NCBI RefSeq assembly: GCF_013359775.1
Contig: NZ_JABMCI010000069.1
Coordinates: 124,001 to 188,000 of the forward strand
DNA length: 64,000 bases
From: Cellulomonas humilata
GTDB taxonomy: Bacteria > Actinomycetota > Actinomycetes > Actinomycetales > Cellulomonadaceae
Reading direction: 5' to 3'
The notes under the pieces were generated by a model. It saw only the letters and a list, made by a program, of their open reading frames with translations. It was not told the DNA's origin and made no database searches. Below are positions 9,531 through 18,362 of this stretch, piece by piece; within the stretch, counting starts at the first letter, position 1; each line of letters opens with the position of its first letter. A program made the position numbers and the translations under genes.

Positions 9531-11750
9531 ATGAGACGCACCGCAGCACTCTCTGTCCTCGCGGCGGCCGTGACCGCCGCCCTCCTCGCCCCCACGCCGG
9601 CGATCGCGGGTGACCGCGGGGGTCGGCACGCCGTCGCCCAGCCCACGCTCGTCGCTCGCGCCACCCTGTCCGCCGACTTCCTCGCTCCCGGACCGCCCTC
9701 GGGGGCGCTCGCCACACCCGCCAACGGTCGGCAGGGCCCGTTCGCCGGCCAGGTGATCCCCGGGTTCTCCGGCATGGTCGACGCCGGGGACGGCACGTTC
9801 TGGGCGCTGCCCGACAACGGGTTCGGCACCAAGGCGAACTCCGCGGACTTCCTCCTGCGGATGTACCACGTGACGCCGCAGTGGCAGACGGCCGGTGGGG
9901 GACCCGGGGAGATCGGCGTCGGGGAGTTCGTCTCCCTGCGCGACCCGGACCGCCGGATCGACGTCCCGATCGTGAACGACGCCACCGCGGACCGCCTGCT
10001 GACCGGCGCGGACTTCGATGTCGAGTCCGTGGTCCGCGCGGCGGACGGCAGCTTCTGGATCGGCGAGGAGTTCGGTCCGTTCCTGCTGCACGTCGACGCG
10101 ACCGGGAAGCTCCTGGCGGCCCCCGTGCCCTTCGTCGGCGGCAAGTCGCCGCAGAACCCGTACCTCGCCCCTGGAGAGACGCCGCGGGTCCGCGCGAGCC
10201 GCGGGTTCGAGGCGCTGGCCGGGTCGCGCGACGGCCGGTACCTCTACCCGATCACCGAGGGCGCGTTCGTCGACGACGCGCAGCAGCGCCGCCGCACGAT
10301 CTACGAGTTCGACACCGCGGCGGGCGCCTACACCGGACGCACCTGGGCCTACCAGACGCACCAGGACGCGAACGTCATCGGCGACGCGTTCCTGACGGGC
10401 AAGCGCGAGCTGCTGGTGATCGAGCGCGACGACTTCCAGGGCGCCGCCTCGGTGATGAAGCGCGTCTACCGGGTCGACCTCGGCACGACGGACGCCGACG
10501 GCTACGTGCGCAAGACGCTCGTGCTCGACGCGCTGAAGATCGCCAACCCGGACCACCTGGGCTCGGGCGACGGCTACGGCACCGACGACCCGTTCTCGCT
10601 GCCCGTCCAGTCGTTCGAGACCGTCGTGCAGCTGCGTGACGGCCGCCTGCTCCTCGCCAACGACAACAACTACCCGGGGAACGCGGCGCGCATCCCGGGC
10701 ACCCCGGACGACACGGAGCTGGCCCTCGTCGACCTCCGCCAGGTGCGGGCGCCGAAGGCAGGCGACATCACGGTGGTCGGTCACCGCGGCGCCAGCGGCT
10801 ACCGCCCGGAGCACACGCTCGCGTCCTACGAGCTGGCGATCCAGCAGTGCGCGGACTACATCGAGCCCGACCTCGTCTCGACGAAGGACGGCGTGCTCGT
10901 CGCCCGGCACGAGAACGAGATCAGCGGGACCACGGATGTGGCCGCCCGCGCCGAGTTCGCGGACCGCCGAGCCACCAGGACGATCGACGGTCGCAGCGTC
11001 ACGGGGTGGTTCACGGAGGACTTCACGCTCGCCGAGCTGAAGACCCTGCGGGCCAAGGAGCGGCTCCCCGCGGTGCGGCCCGCCAACACCGCCTTCGACG
11101 GGCTCTACGAGGTCCCGACGTTCGACGAGGTGCTCGACCTCGCGCGGCACTCGGTCAGCTGCGACGGGCAGCCCGTGGGGGTCTACCCGGAGACCAAGCA
11201 CCCGACGTACTTCGACTCGATCGGGCTGTCGCTCGAGGAGCCGCTGCTGGCCCAGCTCACGGCCAACGGGCTGAACGACAAGCGGTCGCCGGTGATCATC
11301 CAGAGCTTCGAGACCGGCAACCTGCGCGAGCTCGACCGGCTGACCAAGGTCCAGCTGGCCCAGCTGGTCGACTGCGCGGGGGCACCGTACAACCTGGTCG
11401 CCGCCGGCGACCCGCGCACCTACGCGGACCTGGTGACGCGCTCGGGCCTGCGGCAGATCGCCACCTACGCCGACGGTGTGGGCCTGTGCAAGGACAGGAT
11501 GATCCCGCGGAACCCGGACGCGACCCTCGGGACGCCCACGCCGGTCATCCGGGACGCCCACAAGGTCGGCCTGGAGGTCCACGGGTGGACGTTCCGGCGG
11601 GAGAACCAGTTCCTGCCGGCCGAGTTCCGCAGCAGCGCGGACCCGAACGCCGTCGGTGACCTGGCCGGGGAGATCCGGGTGTTCGTGAAGGCGGGGATGG
11701 ACGGGCTGTTCAGCGACAACCCCGACATCGCTGCAGCCACCGTGGGCTGA
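9531..11750 (+). CDS. secreted phytase-like esterase / glycerophosphodiester phosphodiesterase fusion
   Basis: 739 aa. A Sec signal peptide ([26 protein letters not shown]) is followed by an esterase-like-activity-of-phytase domain at about residues 40-400, with the DNGFGTKANS and IGEEFGPFLLHVD motifs. A GDPD domain occupies about residues 415-735; its HRGASGYRPEHTLASYE contains the catalytic His and metal ligand, with IEPDLVSTKDGVLVARHE after it and LFSDNPD at the end. It should release phosphate or glycerophosphate from organic phosphate esters outside the cell. A GAGAGGAG ribosome-binding site lies about 13 nt upstream. A three-unit PHO box upstream predicts induction by phosphate starvation. 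Confidence 0.92.
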   Translation: MRRTAALSVLAAAVTAALLAPTPAIAGDRGGRHAVAQPTLVARATLSADFLAPGPPSGALATPANGRQGPFAGQVIPGFSGMVDAGDGTFWALPDNGFGTKANSADFLLRMYHVTPQWQTAGGGPGEIGVGEFVSLRDPDRRIDVPIVNDATADRLLTGADFDVESVVRAADGSFWIGEEFGPFLLHVDATGKLLAAPVPFVGGKSPQNPYLAPGETPRVRASRGFEALAGSRDGRYLYPITEGAFVDDAQQRRRTIYEFDTAAGAYTGRTWAYQTHQDANVIGDAFLTGKRELLVIERDDFQGAASVMKRVYRVDLGTTDADGYVRKTLVLDALKIANPDHLGSGDGYGTDDPFSLPVQSFETVVQLRDGRLLLANDNNYPGNAARIPGTPDDTELALVDLRQVRAPKAGDITVVGHRGASGYRPEHTLASYELAIQQCADYIEPDLVSTKDGVLVARHENEISGTTDVAARAEFADRRATRTIDGRSVTGWFTEDFTLAELKTLRAKERLPAVRPANTAFDGLYEVPTFDEVLDLARHSVSCDGQPVGVYPETKHPTYFDSIGLSLEEPLLAQLTANGLNDKRSPVIIQSFETGNLRELDRLTKVQLAQLVDCAGAPYNLVAAGDPRTYADLVTRSGLRQIATYADGVGLCKDRMIPRNPDATLGTPTPVIRDAHKVGLEVHGWTFRRENQFLPAEFRSSADPNAVGDLAGEIRVFVKAGMDGLFSDNPDIAAATVG

Positions 11751-11765
11751 CGCCCGGCGCGCACA

Positions 11766-11800
11766 GGCCGGTCCCCGGGAACGTCCTCCGGGGGCCGGCC
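11766..11800 (+). terminator. hairpin terminator after the GDPD gene
   Basis: Stem GGCCGGTCCCCGG (11766-11778) / CCGGGGGCCGGCC (11788-11800), 13 bp with one G-T pair and a 9-nt loop, starting 15 nt after the stop codon. No U-tract. Confidence 0.7.
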
Positions 11801-11875
11801 CTCGTCGTACGGCCCCCGAACGGGTGAACTCGTCGTGCGCACCAAACGTTCGCCTCGGGGAAATCTGGCCGAAAC

Positions 11876-11888
11876 GACACGTGTGTCA
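11876..11888. promoter_or_regulatory. GACACGYGTGTCA dyad, possible operator
   Basis: GACACGTGTGTCA, an inverted GACAC/GTGTC pair, 103 nt before the PfkB-family gene. The same 13-mer with one change (C for the seventh base) forms a perfect palindrome in the promoter of the DUF3263 gene at 21912-21924. GACAC is also the reported WhiA core, but the binding protein is unknown here. Confidence 0.35.
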
Positions 11889-11906
11889 CTCTCGATGACG
11901 AGCGTC

Positions 11907-11943
11907 CCGAGGCCCCGGTTCGAGCTTGGCTCCCGGGCCTCGG
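11907..11943. promoter_or_regulatory. long inverted repeat upstream of the PfkB-family gene
   Basis: CCGAGGCCC (11907-11915) and GGGCCTCGG (11935-11943) form a perfect 9-bp inverted repeat around 19 nt, ending 47 nt before the ATG. It could be a 5'-UTR hairpin, a second terminator of the upstream transcript or an operator; position alone does not decide. Confidence 0.4.
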
Positions 11944-11990
11944 GGTGCCCAGCGAGACCCCACCCCCGATGCCGGTGAACTGAGGATGCG

Positions 11991-12911
11991 ATGAACCCAC
12001 GACACGACGTCCTGGTCGTCGGCGAGGCCCTGATCGACGTCCACGACGACGGCATGACCATCCGGGAGCGCCTCGGCGGCAGCGCGGGCAACATCGCCGT
12101 GGGCCTGGCCCGGCTGGGCCGGGACACGCTGCTGCACACGTCGATCGGCCGCGACGAGCGCGGCGACGACATCACCGCGTACCTGACGGCGTCGGGCGTC
12201 GGGCTCTCCGACTCGTCCGTCACGCCGGGGAGCTCGTCGGTGGCGCGTGCGGTGCTACGGGTCGACGGCTCGGCGCGGCACGACTTCCGGATCCACTGGG
12301 CGCCCGCGGCGGACCCGGGGACGGCCACCGCGCGCTGCGTCCACGCCGGCTCGGTCGCGGCGTACCTGGAGCCGGGTGCCAGCACGGTGCTGGACCTGGT
12401 GTCCCGCTCCCACGGCCGGTCCCTGATCACGTTCGACCCGAAGATCGAGCCGGCCCTCGTGGGCGCCCGCGAGGACGCCCGCCGGCGGACGCTCCAGTTC
12501 GTCGAGCTGGCCGGCATCGTGAAGGCGCGTGAGAGCGATCTCACGTTCCTGTACCCCGACGACGACCCGGTCGACGTCCTGCGCGACTGGATCGGCCGAG
12601 GTCCCGACCTGGCCGTGCTGACCCGCGGTCCGCACGGCGCCACCGCCGTCACGGCCCGCGGGGTCGTCGACGTGCCGGGCATCTCCGTGCTCTACGCCGA
12701 GGCCGGGGTGGGCGGGGGCGACGCGTTCATGTCGACCCTGATCGACAGCGCGCTGACGCTCGACGCCGACGTCAGCATGCGCTGGCTGCGCTCGGGCGCC
12801 CCGGTGGTCGAGCAGGTGCTGGCGCGCTCGGTGCAGGCGGCGGCCCTCACGGTCGCGCGGCTCGGCGCCGTCCCGCCCACCGCGGAGGAGCTCGCCTCCG
12901 CGGGTGCCTAG
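11991..12911 (+). CDS. PfkB-family carbohydrate kinase
   Basis: 306 aa ribokinase-fold kinase. The N-terminal signature is LGGSAGNIAVGLARLG at about residues 27-42. The C-terminal ATP/anion-hole signature reads GVGGGDAFMSTLID, with the catalytic Asp in GGGDAF replacing the usual GAGDAF. FDPKIEPAL and the ESDLTFLYP segment are typical of sugar kinases of the fructokinase/KdgK group. The acceptor sugar cannot be read from the sequence. The ATG has a weak GAGGATGCG ribosome-binding site. It stands alone, convergent with phoX, the two stops being 3 nt apart. Confidence 0.88.
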   Translation: MNPRHDVLVVGEALIDVHDDGMTIRERLGGSAGNIAVGLARLGRDTLLHTSIGRDERGDDITAYLTASGVGLSDSSVTPGSSSVARAVLRVDGSARHDFRIHWAPAADPGTATARCVHAGSVAAYLEPGASTVLDLVSRSHGRSLITFDPKIEPALVGAREDARRRTLQFVELAGIVKARESDLTFLYPDDDPVDVLRDWIGRGPDLAVLTRGPHGATAVTARGVVDVPGISVLYAEAGVGGGDAFMSTLIDSALTLDADVSMRWLRSGAPVVEQVLARSVQAAALTVARLGAVPPTAEELASAGA

Positions 12912-12913
12912 GC

Positions 12914-14983
12914 TCAGGCCTTCCACACCTGGACGACGCTGGGACGGGGTCCGCCCCACCGGCCGTCGGTGAGCGACCCCGGCGCCACGTAGTCGGGGAA
13001 GTAGGAGTGCTGCTGGGCCCAGGTGCCGTTCTCCCCGGGGTGCTGGACGGCCACGTAGACCATCTCGTCCGCGTCGCGCACCACCGGCCCGCACGTCTCG
13101 GCCTCGGCCGGCACGGACAGGAACTGCTGGACTCGGCCGCGCTCCGGACCCTCGAGCGGCACCTTGAACAGGCCGTCGCCGTACCCGATGACGCCGGGCG
13201 CCCCGTCGGTGGCGAGCCACATGGCGCCGGTCGAGTCGAAGGCGACGTTGTCCGGGCAGGAGATGGGGGAGACCTGGTCGGCGGGGAACCCGGCGAAGTA
13301 GGTCGACGTGTTCGTGGCGGGGTCGCCGCAGAGCAGGAGGATGCTCCAGCCGAAGCTGGTGGCGGCAGCGTCGTTGCCCGCCTCGGTGATCTCGATGACG
13401 TGGCCGTCGCGGTTGTTGGTCCGGGGGTTGGGCTCGACCGCGCCCTCCTTGCCGGCCTTCCCGCGGTCGGTGTTGTTGGTGCACACCACGTAGACCCGGC
13501 CCGACGTCGGGTGCGGCTCGACGTCCTCGCAGCGGTCCATCTTGGTGGCACCGGCCACGTCCGCGGCGAGCCGCGTGTCGACCAGGACCTGCTCGGTGCT
13601 GAACCCGGGGACGTGGCTCACGCCGTCGATCACCAGCGGGATCCACTCGCCGGTGCCGTCGAACGCCCCGTCCGAGGGGAGCGCGCCGGTGCCGGTGATC
13701 TCCGCGGCGGCGGAGTCGCCGGTGAACCGGGCGACGTAGAGGCTGCCGGCGGTGAGCAGCGTCTTGTTGTGCCGACGGCTGCGCTTGCTCGACCCGGGCC
13801 GGTAGGAGTCCGTCGAGACGAACTTGTAGAGGTAGTCGAACCGCTCGTCGTCGCCCATGTAGGCCACGGCCCGCCCGGTGCGCCCGATGACGACGTTGGC
13901 ACCCTCGTGCTTGAACCGGCCGAGCGCGGTGTGCTTGACGGGCGGGCTGTACGGGTCCAGCGGGTCGACCTCGACGATGTACCCGAACCGGTGGGGCTCG
14001 TTCTCGTAGCCGGGGGTGCGCGCGTCGAACCGGGGGTCCACGGCCTCCCACCCGCGTGCGGTCGCCCTGTCGGCCAGGCCGTAGCGCAGGTCGGACGCGC
14101 TGGTGCCGGCCGTGCGGAAGTAGCCGTTGAAGTTCTCCTCGCCGGACAGCACCGTGCCCCACGGCGTGGTCCCGCCCGCGCAGTTGCCGAGCGTGCCCCG
14201 CACGGTCGTGCCCGTGGGGTCCTCGACCGTCCGCAGCAGCGCCGAGCCCGCGGCGGGGCCGCTGAACGTGAACGGGGTGCTCGCCGTGATCCGGCGGTTG
14301 AGCGGGGCGCCGACGACGTACTTCCACGGCCGGCGCTTGCGGGTCCGGTACAGCTGCACGATCGACATCCCGTGCGCGGCGATCGCGATGCGGCGCTGCT
14401 CGTCGAGCTGCTCCGGCGTCACGGCCGGCGGAAACATGATGCTCTCGTTCGTGTACTCCTGGTTGGCGACGAGGATCGCGCTGTACCCGAGCGGTCCCTC
14501 GATGATGTCGAGGTAGTCGTTGTTGTAGCCGAACTGGCGCTCCTGGAGCTGCGCGGTCTGGGCGTTCGGGTCGAACGCGTCGCGCGCGGAGAACAGCGGG
14601 TCTCCCCAGCGGATGATCGGCGACCACCGGTACCCGTCCGGCACGACGAACGAGTCGGCGGACGCGGGCACCGGCGCGATCGGGGTGAACGCCAGCCGCG
14701 CGCCCGGACGACCCCCCGCGGCGGCAGGCAAGGCGTCGCCGACGGCGGCACCGACGACGATCGCACCGCCGGCGGCGACCGCCCCCCACAGCACCGAGCG
14801 TCGGGTCATGCTCGCGCTCGCGATGTCCCGGAAGTACGCGTTCTCGCTGGTGTTGGGCACCGGGTGGAAGCAGGCGTCGGCGCACTTCAGGTGACAGGTC
14901 ACCGCGGACCGCTTGCCCGCGGTGTGCCCGGCCATGGGCAGCAGGGGACGTCGGCCGGTCTCCTGGTCATCGGTGGTGGTCAT
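12914..14983 (-). CDS. phoX: PhoX-family secreted alkaline phosphatase (DUF839)
   Basis: 689 aa. A twin-arginine signal (MTRRSVLWGAVAAGGAIVVGAAVG) lies unusually far in, at about residues 58-82, after a Cys-rich leader with CHLKCADAC. The rest is the PhoX/DUF839 beta-propeller phosphatase, which uses Ca and Fe ions and is exported folded by TAT. Recognisable stretches include PWGTVLSGEENFNGYF, PGYENEPHRFGYIVEVDP, GRFKHEGANVVIGR, MDRCEDVEPHPTSGRVYVVCTNN and PDNVAFDSTG. The ATG at 14983 is preceded by GGAGGG at a 9-nt spacing, so the longer upstream frame is rejected. A three-unit PHO box upstream indicates PhoP control. Confidence 0.92.
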   Translation of the reverse strand: MTTTDDQETGRRPLLPMAGHTAGKRSAVTCHLKCADACFHPVPNTSENAYFRDIASASMTRRSVLWGAVAAGGAIVVGAAVGDALPAAAGGRPGARLAFTPIAPVPASADSFVVPDGYRWSPIIRWGDPLFSARDAFDPNAQTAQLQERQFGYNNDYLDIIEGPLGYSAILVANQEYTNESIMFPPAVTPEQLDEQRRIAIAAHGMSIVQLYRTRKRRPWKYVVGAPLNRRITASTPFTFSGPAAGSALLRTVEDPTGTTVRGTLGNCAGGTTPWGTVLSGEENFNGYFRTAGTSASDLRYGLADRATARGWEAVDPRFDARTPGYENEPHRFGYIVEVDPLDPYSPPVKHTALGRFKHEGANVVIGRTGRAVAYMGDDERFDYLYKFVSTDSYRPGSSKRSRRHNKTLLTAGSLYVARFTGDSAAAEITGTGALPSDGAFDGTGEWIPLVIDGVSHVPGFSTEQVLVDTRLAADVAGATKMDRCEDVEPHPTSGRVYVVCTNNTDRGKAGKEGAVEPNPRTNNRDGHVIEITEAGNDAAATSFGWSILLLCGDPATNTSTYFAGFPADQVSPISCPDNVAFDSTGAMWLATDGAPGVIGYGDGLFKVPLEGPERGRVQQFLSVPAEAETCGPVVRDADEMVYVAVQHPGENGTWAQQHSYFPDYVAPGSLTDGRWGGPRPSVVQVWKA

Positions 14984-15057
14984 CGCGGGAACCCTCCGTC
15001 GCCGTGCACGCTCTGGTGCTCCCACGGTGCCGGTCGGCCGGATGCGGCAGAACGGAC

Positions 15058-15090
15058 GCCGGATGGCGGCCCGGTGAACGTCTCGGGAAC
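15058..15090 (-). promoter_or_regulatory. PHO box (PhoP site) of phoX, three 11-bp units
   Basis: Read on the minus strand, three contiguous 11-mers point at phoX: GTTCCCGAGAC (15090-15080), GTTCACCGGGC (15079-15069) and CGCCATCCGGC (15068-15058). The middle unit is one substitution from the Streptomyces-type core GTTCACCCGGC. The box ends 75 nt before the phoX start codon and so fits a -35-region activator site. Confidence 0.72.
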
Positions 15091-15102
15091 GGGCGGCGGA
15101 CG

Positions 15103-15696
15103 TCACTCCACCCGCAGGTCCAGCCCCATGGCCTCGACGAGCGTGACCGCCTGCGGCAGCGTGATGATGGCGCGCTCCAGCGTCGTGGACACCGGGTCGA
15201 TCCCCGTGAGGTCGCTGCCCCGCAGGTCGCACCCGGTCAGGTCGGCCCGCAGCAGCGACGCGCCGGCCAGGTCGCAGTCGCGCAGGGTGCCGCCGACCGC
15301 CCGGGCGCCGGTGAGGTCGGCCTCGCGCAGGCGTACGCCGGTGAACGTCGCCGAGTGCAGGTCCGCGCCGGGCAGGGCGACGAACGACCAGTTCCCGCCC
15401 TCGACCTTGGTGATGTCCCACGTGCAGCCGTCGAACCGCGAGCCGACCAGCTTGCACCGTTCGAACCGGGCGTCGAAGAAGTTCGAGCGGTGGAAGGTGC
15501 AGTTCACGAACGCGGCGTCGGTGTGCACGGACGCGTTGAGCTTCGCGTTGCGGAAGACGCACTCCTCGAAGACGGCGCCGACGCCGAACGCCTCGGTGAG
15601 GTCCAGGTCCAGGAACTCCACGTTGCGGAACTCCTGCCCGGACAGGTCCCGCGCGTACCAGTCCTCGCCCCGGATCACGGTGGTGGTCGACGGCAT
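15103..15696 (-). CDS. pentapeptide-repeat protein
   Basis: 197 aa made largely of A(D/N)LxX-type pentapeptides, e.g. NAKLN, RSNFF, RCKLVGSRF, GADLH, EADLTGARAVGG, RDCDLAGASLLRADLTGCDLRGSDLTG. It should fold as a right-handed quadrilateral beta-helix like MfpA/Qnr proteins. There is no signal peptide. The C-terminal 25 residues (TLERAIITLPQAVTLVEAMGLDLRVE) look like a helical cap. DNA-gyrase protection is one known role of the family, but most members are uncharacterised. The start is 1 nt beyond the response-regulator stop, so both are one operon. Confidence 0.88.
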   Translation of the reverse strand: MPSTTTVIRGEDWYARDLSGQEFRNVEFLDLDLTEAFGVGAVFEECVFRNAKLNASVHTDAAFVNCTFHRSNFFDARFERCKLVGSRFDGCTWDITKVEGGNWSFVALPGADLHSATFTGVRLREADLTGARAVGGTLRDCDLAGASLLRADLTGCDLRGSDLTGIDPVSTTLERAIITLPQAVTLVEAMGLDLRVE

Positions 15697-15697
15697 G

Positions 15698-16369
15698 TCA
15701 GACGGCCGGCCCGGTCTCCTCGAGGAGCCGCAGGGCGGCGCTCACGCGGGGGTTGCGCTGCGGGTCGGCATCGATACCGAGCGTGGCGTACATCCCGTTG
15801 ACGTGGTTCTGTACAGACTTCTCCGTGATGCCCAGACGGTCGCCGATGCCGGCGTTCGACAGGCCGGACGCCAGCAGCCGGAGCACCTCGTACTGCCGGT
15901 CCGTGAGCCGGGCGACCGCCGACCCGGCCCGCGGGGTCATCCGCGCGATCAGCGCGGGGTCGAGCACCGTCTCCCCGACAGCGGCCGCGCGCACCGCGTT
16001 GACCAGCACCTCCTCGCTGGTCGAGGACGTCTTGGACAGGTAGCCCCAGCCCGAGGCGACATCGGCGGGCAGGTCCAGCAGGAGGTCCATGGCGTCGTGC
16101 GCCGACAGCAGCAGGATGCCGAGCGTGGGCATCCTGCGGCGCAACGTCACGCCCAGGGAGATGCCGTTGCCGTCGGGCAGGTCGATGTCCAGGACCACGC
16201 AGTCCACCAGGCCCGGGCGCAGCATGCGGGCGGCCTCCGTGGCCGTGCCGATGGCCGCGACGACGTGCAGGCCGGGGGTGCCGGACAGGGTGTGCTCGAG
16301 CATCGACCGGAACAGCGGCTGGTCCTCGACGACGGCGATGCGCAGGGGGTTGGTGCTGGGAACACTCAT
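15698..16369 (-). CDS. NarL/LuxR-family response regulator
   Basis: 223 aa. The receiver domain (residues about 8-125) has VVEDQPLFR for the acidic pocket, phospho-acceptor Asp in VVLDIDLPDG, a LSAHD switch and a KTSS lysine. A LuxR-type helix-turn-helix follows (LTDRQYEVLRLLASGLSNAGIGDRLGITEKSVQNHVNGMYATLGI). The ATG at 16369 sits 7 nt after GATACT, a leaderless start, which rejects the longer frame. The likely partner is the histidine kinase 112 nt away on the other strand. It is co-transcribed with the pentapeptide-repeat gene downstream. Confidence 0.92.
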   Translation of the reverse strand: MSVPSTNPLRIAVVEDQPLFRSMLEHTLSGTPGLHVVAAIGTATEAARMLRPGLVDCVVLDIDLPDGNGISLGVTLRRRMPTLGILLLSAHDAMDLLLDLPADVASGWGYLSKTSSTSEEVLVNAVRAAAVGETVLDPALIARMTPRAGSAVARLTDRQYEVLRLLASGLSNAGIGDRLGITEKSVQNHVNGMYATLGIDADPQRNPRVSAALRLLEETGPAV

Positions 16370-16481
16370 CGGCGCCAGTATCGTCTGCGCCGGGGTTCCC
16401 CGCGCGCCACGCGCCGCGGGACCCTGAACCGAACGCGTCACCGGGCGCGCCACCGACGACGTCGAACGGAGCACGCGCCCC

Positions 16482-17654
16482 ATGACGACCCCGTCGACGG
16501 ACTCGGCCGCGGTGCTGGCTCTCCAGCGCGGCGACCTGCGACGTGACCAGATCACCCTGCTGCGCGGCACGGCGATCGTGGCGCTGGGCTACGGGTTGGG
16601 CGCAGCGCTCCAGCTGACCTACGTGTTCGCGGCGGACAGCCCGGCGTGGGCGTCCGTCCCGTTCTGGTCACGGCTCGCGTCGAACATCGCCGAGGTCGCC
16701 ATCCTCGTCGGGGTGCTCGCGGCGTTCCAGGCGCACCGCGCGACCCGCGTCTGGTGGATGGTCGCGTTCGTCGTCTCCGCCTCGGCGGTCGCAACCGTCG
16801 GCCGCTTCGGGGCCCAGCTCCTGTTCGGGGTGCACGAGGACCCGTCCGCCGCCGTGCGTGAGGCCGAGGTGGTCAGCGGCTTCATCCTCGCCGCGATCTC
16901 GGGCGGGATCGGCATGTGGGCCATGGCCACCCGGCGGGTGGCGAGGGTCCGCACCCGCGAGTCCACCCGGAACGCGGTGCACGTGGAGGTGGCGCTCAAG
17001 GCGCTCGAGCAGGAGGAGATCCGGGTCCGGCGGGCGGTCGCGGAAGGCTTGCACGGCACCCTGCAGAGCAAGCTCGTGCTCGTCGACGCGCGGTTGGCCG
17101 ACGTGCTCGCCCGCGCCCGGGAGCGCGGGATGGGCGCCGACGACGTGGAGTCGCTGGCGTGGGTGCGCACCGAGCTCGACGAGACTCGTGAGATCGACGT
17201 GCGCGAGATGAGCCGGCTGCTGTACCCCGACCGCCTCGAGCTCGGGCTGGTGCCGGCGCTGCGCGCGCTCCTGGGCCGCATCCCGGCCAGCATCGCCACG
17301 CGGCTGGCGGTGAGCGACGCCGTCCGGACGCTCGACGACCCGACCGCGTGCACCCTGACGGTCAGCGAGCGGCTGCTCGCGGTCCGGGTGGTGGAGGAGG
17401 GGCTGACCAACGCGCTCAAGCACGGCCCCGCCTCGTCGCTCGCCGTCGAGCTCGACGTGGCCGACGGCGTGCTGCACGTGAGGGTCGAGAACGACGGCGA
17501 GCTGTACGACCCCGCCGTCGCCGGGACGCCCTCGGGCACCGCCCGGCTGGGAATGCGGCTCAACCTCGTCGGCGGTCGGCTGGTCCTGTCGCCCGGTGCC
17601 GAGAAGGGTGCTCGCCTCGAGGCCTGGCTGCCCCTGGGGGCCGGCGCACAGTAG
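16482..17654 (+). CDS. membrane sensor histidine kinase, NarX/DesK-like
   Basis: 390 aa. Four hydrophobic helices fill the first 150 residues, with no sizeable extracellular sensor domain, so it may sense in or at the membrane. The dimerisation helix holds RRAVAEGLHGTLQSKLVLVDARL, where the His of GLHG is the probable phospho-acceptor (HisKA_3 arrangement). The ATPase domain has VVEEGLTNALKHGP (N box) and VENDGELYDP (G1 box), ending in GMRLNLVGGRLVLSPGAEKGARLEAWLPL. It diverges from the LuxR-type response regulator at 16369 and is followed by the exported-protein/signal-peptidase cassette. Confidence 0.9.
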   Translation: MTTPSTDSAAVLALQRGDLRRDQITLLRGTAIVALGYGLGAALQLTYVFAADSPAWASVPFWSRLASNIAEVAILVGVLAAFQAHRATRVWWMVAFVVSASAVATVGRFGAQLLFGVHEDPSAAVREAEVVSGFILAAISGGIGMWAMATRRVARVRTRESTRNAVHVEVALKALEQEEIRVRRAVAEGLHGTLQSKLVLVDARLADVLARARERGMGADDVESLAWVRTELDETREIDVREMSRLLYPDRLELGLVPALRALLGRIPASIATRLAVSDAVRTLDDPTACTLTVSERLLAVRVVEEGLTNALKHGPASSLAVELDVADGVLHVRVENDGELYDPAVAGTPSGTARLGMRLNLVGGRLVLSPGAEKGARLEAWLPLGAGAQ

Positions 17655-17862
17655 GACGTGTGTCCAGGTTGGGACGTCCGCCGGATTCGTCCGGGGTGAA
17701 AGAAACCGGCCTTTCGGGCCCCCCAGGTGCTGCCACCCAGACTTGGACGGGTGACCATGTCGATGAGACCTACGTTCGCGGTCGACCGCCACTGTGGCGA
17801 GTCTCCGTGTGGGTTTCGGTGAGGTACCGATTCCCCGGCACCTCACCCTCAGGAGAATCACC

Positions 17863-18336
17863 ATGGCTTCCACCAAGTCCAAGAAGTCCCGCAAGGGCAT
17901 CGCCGTCGCGCTGGCGTTCCTCGGCATCGCGGGCCTGTCGCTCGCGTCCGCCGCGCAGCTCAACCTGACCAACACGTCCTCGGCGCTGCCGCAGGCCGCC
18001 ACGACGACCGTGACCGGCGCCTGCCAGCAGACCGACATCGCCGTCTCGTTCGGCACGACCCCGGTCGCGGGCACGCTGGCCACCGGCGCCTCGTTCGGCT
18101 ACAACGCGACGGTCGACAGCCTGGTGCTCACGAAGATCGACGCCAACTGCGCCGGCAAGACGATCAAGATCGCCCTCGGCGACGCCACGGGCACCAAGCT
18201 CGGCACCGAGTACAGCTCCACCGTCGTCGCCGGCGGCGGCCCCCTGTCGCTCACGCTGAACGGCACCACGCCGCTCGTCACGATCCCCGCGGCCGACGTC
18301 TCCAAGATCGCGAAGGTCTCCGTCACGATCTACTGA
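17863..18336 (+). CDS. exported TasA/camelysin-like protein with SipW-type signal
   Basis: 157 aa. A basic N-terminus (MASTKSKKSRKG) precedes hydrophobic IAVALAFLGIAGLSLASAAQL. The ~120-residue Thr/Ala/Gly-rich domain has two Cys (GACQQTDIAVSF and DANCAGKTIKIALGD) and ends in VSKIAKVSVTIY. The pattern of short signal, ASAA-L junction, TxxGACxxxxV and I-xx-I-xx-x-CxGK is that of small actinobacterial exported proteins found beside ER-type signal peptidases. An AGGAGA ribosome-binding site is 6 nt before the ATG. It is first in a three-gene cassette with the signal peptidase 26 nt downstream. A structural surface or fibre role is inferred from the Bacillus tapA-sipW-tasA precedent. Confidence 0.78.
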   Translation: MASTKSKKSRKGIAVALAFLGIAGLSLASAAQLNLTNTSSALPQAATTTVTGACQQTDIAVSFGTTPVAGTLATGASFGYNATVDSLVLTKIDANCAGKTIKIALGDATGTKLGTEYSSTVVAGGGPLSLTLNGTTPLVTIPAADVSKIAKVSVTIY

Positions 18337-18362
18337 CGGAACCTGACCCGAGGCGTCCCTCC

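Noticed and set aside
11819-11829. single PHO-like 11-mer GTTCACCCGTT on the minus strand
   Set aside because: No adjacent 11-bp repeats and no minus-strand gene to serve; a second isolated copy at 11970-11980 has the same problem.
11883-11990. riboswitch in front of the PfkB-family gene
   Set aside because: The 9-bp inverted repeat is real, but no conserved riboswitch core was recognised.
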